A stretch of 7,346 nt of DNA, from NCBI GenBank assembly GCA_026706395.1, contig JAPOYU010000033.1, positions 1 to 7,346 on the forward strand. Reading direction: 5' to 3'. Source of the stretch: Chloroflexota bacterium. GTDB taxonomy: Bacteria; Chloroflexota; Anaerolineae; Aggregatilineales; Phototrophicaceae. Position 1 is the first letter of the stretch, and every line of letters begins with the position of its first letter. Below, piece after piece: positions 6,081 through 7,346 of the stretch. Both the position numbers and the translations under genes were made by a program. Under the pieces are notes generated by a model. The model made no database searches. It was not told the DNA's origin and worked only from the letters and a program-made list of their open reading frames with translations.

Positions 6081-7157
6081 TTATGGACACAGTTCTTTGC
6101 CGGTCTTTCCGGACTTCTCCATACGTGCCGATACACTGGGATGCAATTCAAAACCATCAAATCGTTGCAACAACTCGTATGTCTTCGCATCCCAAACTCG
6201 AATATCGCCGAATTGCCCAACGACCGCAAACCGACCGCCGTCTGGGTGCCAAGCTATAGAATCGATGAAAAAATACGGCGATGTGCCTAAATTTCTTAAG
6301 CCCCCGGGCATTCCTGCTATAACTTTGCCAGTGCGGCCGTCATAAACACGTGTGAGGCAACCTGTAAGGTTAGCTACAAAGCGACGAGAATCCGGGGACC
6401 ACCTAACCGCCGCCGGTGTGGTTAATGATACAGGATAGTTTAATTCGCTGAATTGAAGGAAGTCCCTAGAAAGTGAGCCAGCTTCAAGATCAAATAGTCG
6501 TCCATCAACCGATAAGATCCGGTTCTCACTATTGCAGTCGACATTTCTTCTACCAAATGGCTCCGGGCCGAATTCCTCCAATTTGGACCCTTCGTCAACG
6601 TCAACGACAAAGATCCTCTGTGGAGATATTATGATCAGCGCTTTTTCGCTGAACCAGCATAACCCTAGCGTTTCGTGAAATAACCGATCATAAGGATACT
6701 CTGCCATACTGTCAAAGTAAAATAGCTCTTCACCGGTAATTGCGTCCCACACGCGTATAATGCCACTAAGAGTTCCGCTCACAATACGATCTGCCGTCGG
6801 ATGCCAGCGAACGGGCCCCCAAGTGTAAGTGTCGGCTATTGCTGTGATGACCTTGAGCTTGCTAACATCAACAATGCTAATTTGCGTTATGAGCGGTCCT
6901 GAGTAGACCACATAATCTCCCGTCGAATCCCAAGCCACGAATCTCTCCTGACTCATGATATCGGGTTCCAAGTCCAGATTGCCCAATTCATTGAATTCGT
7001 TGTCGAAAAGCCAGAGCCCGGTTGTACTAGCAACTGCGATCGTTTGACCATCCGGACTCCAGGAGATTGACGAAGCTGCACCTCGATCTTGCGCGTAGAT
7101 GGAGCCACATATTATCATCGTCCAAGCAGCCGCAAGGAACATGTTTCGTATGTCCAT
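6081..7157 (-). CDS. Secreted seven-bladed WD40-like beta-propeller protein, copy B
   Basis: This 358-residue protein starts at ATG 7157. An in-frame GTG at 7181 would add eight residues (MDKREKSH) but would place the GAGGGAG Shine-Dalgarno inside the gene, so the ATG is preferred. A Sec signal peptide (MDIRN then a hydrophobic core, likely cleavage after YAQ at 21-23) is followed by seven recognisable blades starting near residues 31 (ISWSPDGQTIAVAS), 73 (VAWDSTGDYVV), 116 (VRWHPTADRIVSG), 166 (LCWFSEKALI), 206 (VDCNSENRILS), 251 (VRWSPDSRRFVA) and 301 (IAWHPDGGRFAVVG). VWD or VYD ends occur at 136, 271 and 321. That count would close a propeller of typical WD40 size. No lipobox or enzyme motif is visible. 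It follows the SH3b/peptidase-like gene end by 16 bases, mirroring the pair at 3600-2508. GC is low (40% in one counted line). Confidence 0.8.
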   Translation of the reverse strand: MDIRNMFLAAAWTMIICGSIYAQDRGAASSISWSPDGQTIAVASTTGLWLFDNEFNELGNLDLEPDIMSQERFVAWDSTGDYVVYSGPLITQISIVDVSKLKVITAIADTYTWGPVRWHPTADRIVSGTLSGIIRVWDAITGEELFYFDSMAEYPYDRLFHETLGLCWFSEKALIIISPQRIFVVDVDEGSKLEEFGPEPFGRRNVDCNSENRILSVDGRLFDLEAGSLSRDFLQFSELNYPVSLTTPAAVRWSPDSRRFVANLTGCLTRVYDGRTGKVIAGMPGGLRNLGTSPYFFIDSIAWHPDGGRFAVVGQFGDIRVWDAKTYELLQRFDGFELHPSVSARMEKSGKTGKELCP

Positions 7158-7173
7158 ATGTGATTTCTCCCTC
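7158..7173 (-). promoter_or_regulatory. Shine-Dalgarno deciding the start of propeller B
   Basis: GAGGGAG (7173-7167) lies 9 bases before the ATG at 7157 and immediately after the TAA of the upstream gene. It supports the ATG over the GTG at 7181, and indicates coupling to the upstream gene. Confidence 0.65.
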
Positions 7174-7346
7174 TTATCCACTTAGCAAACTTCTAAGCAG
7201 ACTTGGAAATTGGTCCTTCGGTAGCACTTTATAATTTCGTATTTCGTAGTTCTCTTCCTCTACCCATTGTATTGGGCGATCATCACAGACCTCATAATCG
7301 ACTTGAACCTTGCACGCGTCGAACTCTCGTCCAACCAGATTCATGA
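7174..7346 (-). CDS. C-terminal end of a gene entering the window, possibly the partner of propeller B
   Basis: The frame is open from the window edge to TAA at 7176-7174. Its first visible methionine (7344) may be internal. The last residues include DDRPIQWVEEENYEIRNY and end QFPSLLRSLLSG. The putative peptidase at 3600-5303 has a comparable end: ANDIYWVRFDLIRETW, then a short polar linker and QWFPTLLELLTRR. In both cases an SH3b-like WV strand is followed by a terminal FP.LL..LL helix and then at once by a secreted propeller gene. The likeness is short, so homology is an inference. The fragment shows no catalytic motif, and the main part of the protein lies outside the window. Confidence 0.55.
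   Translation of the reverse strand, partial: MNLVGREFDACKVQVDYEVCDDRPIQWVEEENYEIRNYKVLPKDQFPSLLRSLLSG

Noticed and set aside
7100..7157. Lipoprotein signal in propeller B around the cysteine at residue 17
   Set aside because: The residues before the cysteine (MII) do not fit a lipobox, which needs a small residue just before Cys; an ordinary signal peptide is more likely.
7158..7181. GTG at 7181 as the start of propeller B
   Set aside because: It would put the GAGGGAG Shine-Dalgarno inside the gene and add a charged extension before the signal peptide; ATG at 7157 fits better.
1..7346. CRISPR arrays, tRNA or rRNA genes, insertion-sequence transposases
   Set aside because: No regularly spaced short repeats, cloverleaf-like or rRNA-like sequence, or transposase-like frames were seen on either strand.

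Overview
All credible genes in this window lie on the minus strand, so the transcriptional order runs from base 7346 down to base 1. The recognisable backbone is the distal part of a phage or prophage tail and lysis region: a baseplate-hub-type tail protein, a small membrane-anchored coiled-coil protein, a two-helix holin-like protein, and the first 18 codons of a further gene. The hub protein resembles, from memory of the family, tail proteins in prophage-like loci of Chloroflexota (Anaerolineae/Caldilineae-type genomes), with an acidic glycine loop (DWNRDG), an SPENSSGPLYGN-type block, FFFDREGKAVFWNRHH, and a C-terminus ending in LAY. A Chloroflexota host is therefore an inference from one family plus the 62-68% GC seen in hub-gene lines, not a demonstrated fact.

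Layout in transcription order: (1) the C-terminal 56 codons of a gene entering from beyond base 7346; (2) a secreted seven-bladed WD40-like beta-propeller (7157-6081); (3) a 131-base gap holding a perfect inverted repeat and a possible 11-codon leader ORF that abuts the next gene; (4) a truncated N-terminal copy of the hub protein (5949-5431); (5) a 127-base gap with an AT-rich promoter-like patch; (6) a 567-residue putative zinc peptidase with an HELGH motif and a C-terminal SH3b-like domain (5303-3600); (7) a second secreted beta-propeller, translationally coupled to the peptidase (3596-2508); (8) the full-length hub protein (2472-919); (9) the coiled-coil protein (762-364); (10) the holin-like protein (288-37); (11) the start of another gene (56-1). 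No gene-free stretch exceeds 156 bases.

The most interesting property is the order [SH3b/peptidase-type protein] - [Sec-secreted WD40 propeller] - [hub protein], which appears twice at a spacing of about 3.5 kb. In the upstream unit the hub is cut off after about 170 codons; in the downstream unit it is complete. The two hub copies align without gaps over 2009-2313 / 5474-5778 and contain near-identical blocks (95/100 and 65/66 bases) within otherwise diverged sequence. The propeller and peptidase genes have lower GC (40-50% in sampled lines) than the hub genes (62-68%). This suggests accessory 'cargo' pairs brought into, or multiplied within, a tail operon by recombination in the hub 5' region.

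What the cargo does is unknown. The propellers have Sec signals and should leave the cytoplasm. The peptidase lacks a visible signal peptide and begins with a charged segment and a Pro/Glu-rich linker. Possible roles are lysogenic-conversion (moron) genes, tail-delivered effectors or virion accessory proteins; the sequence alone does not decide between them.
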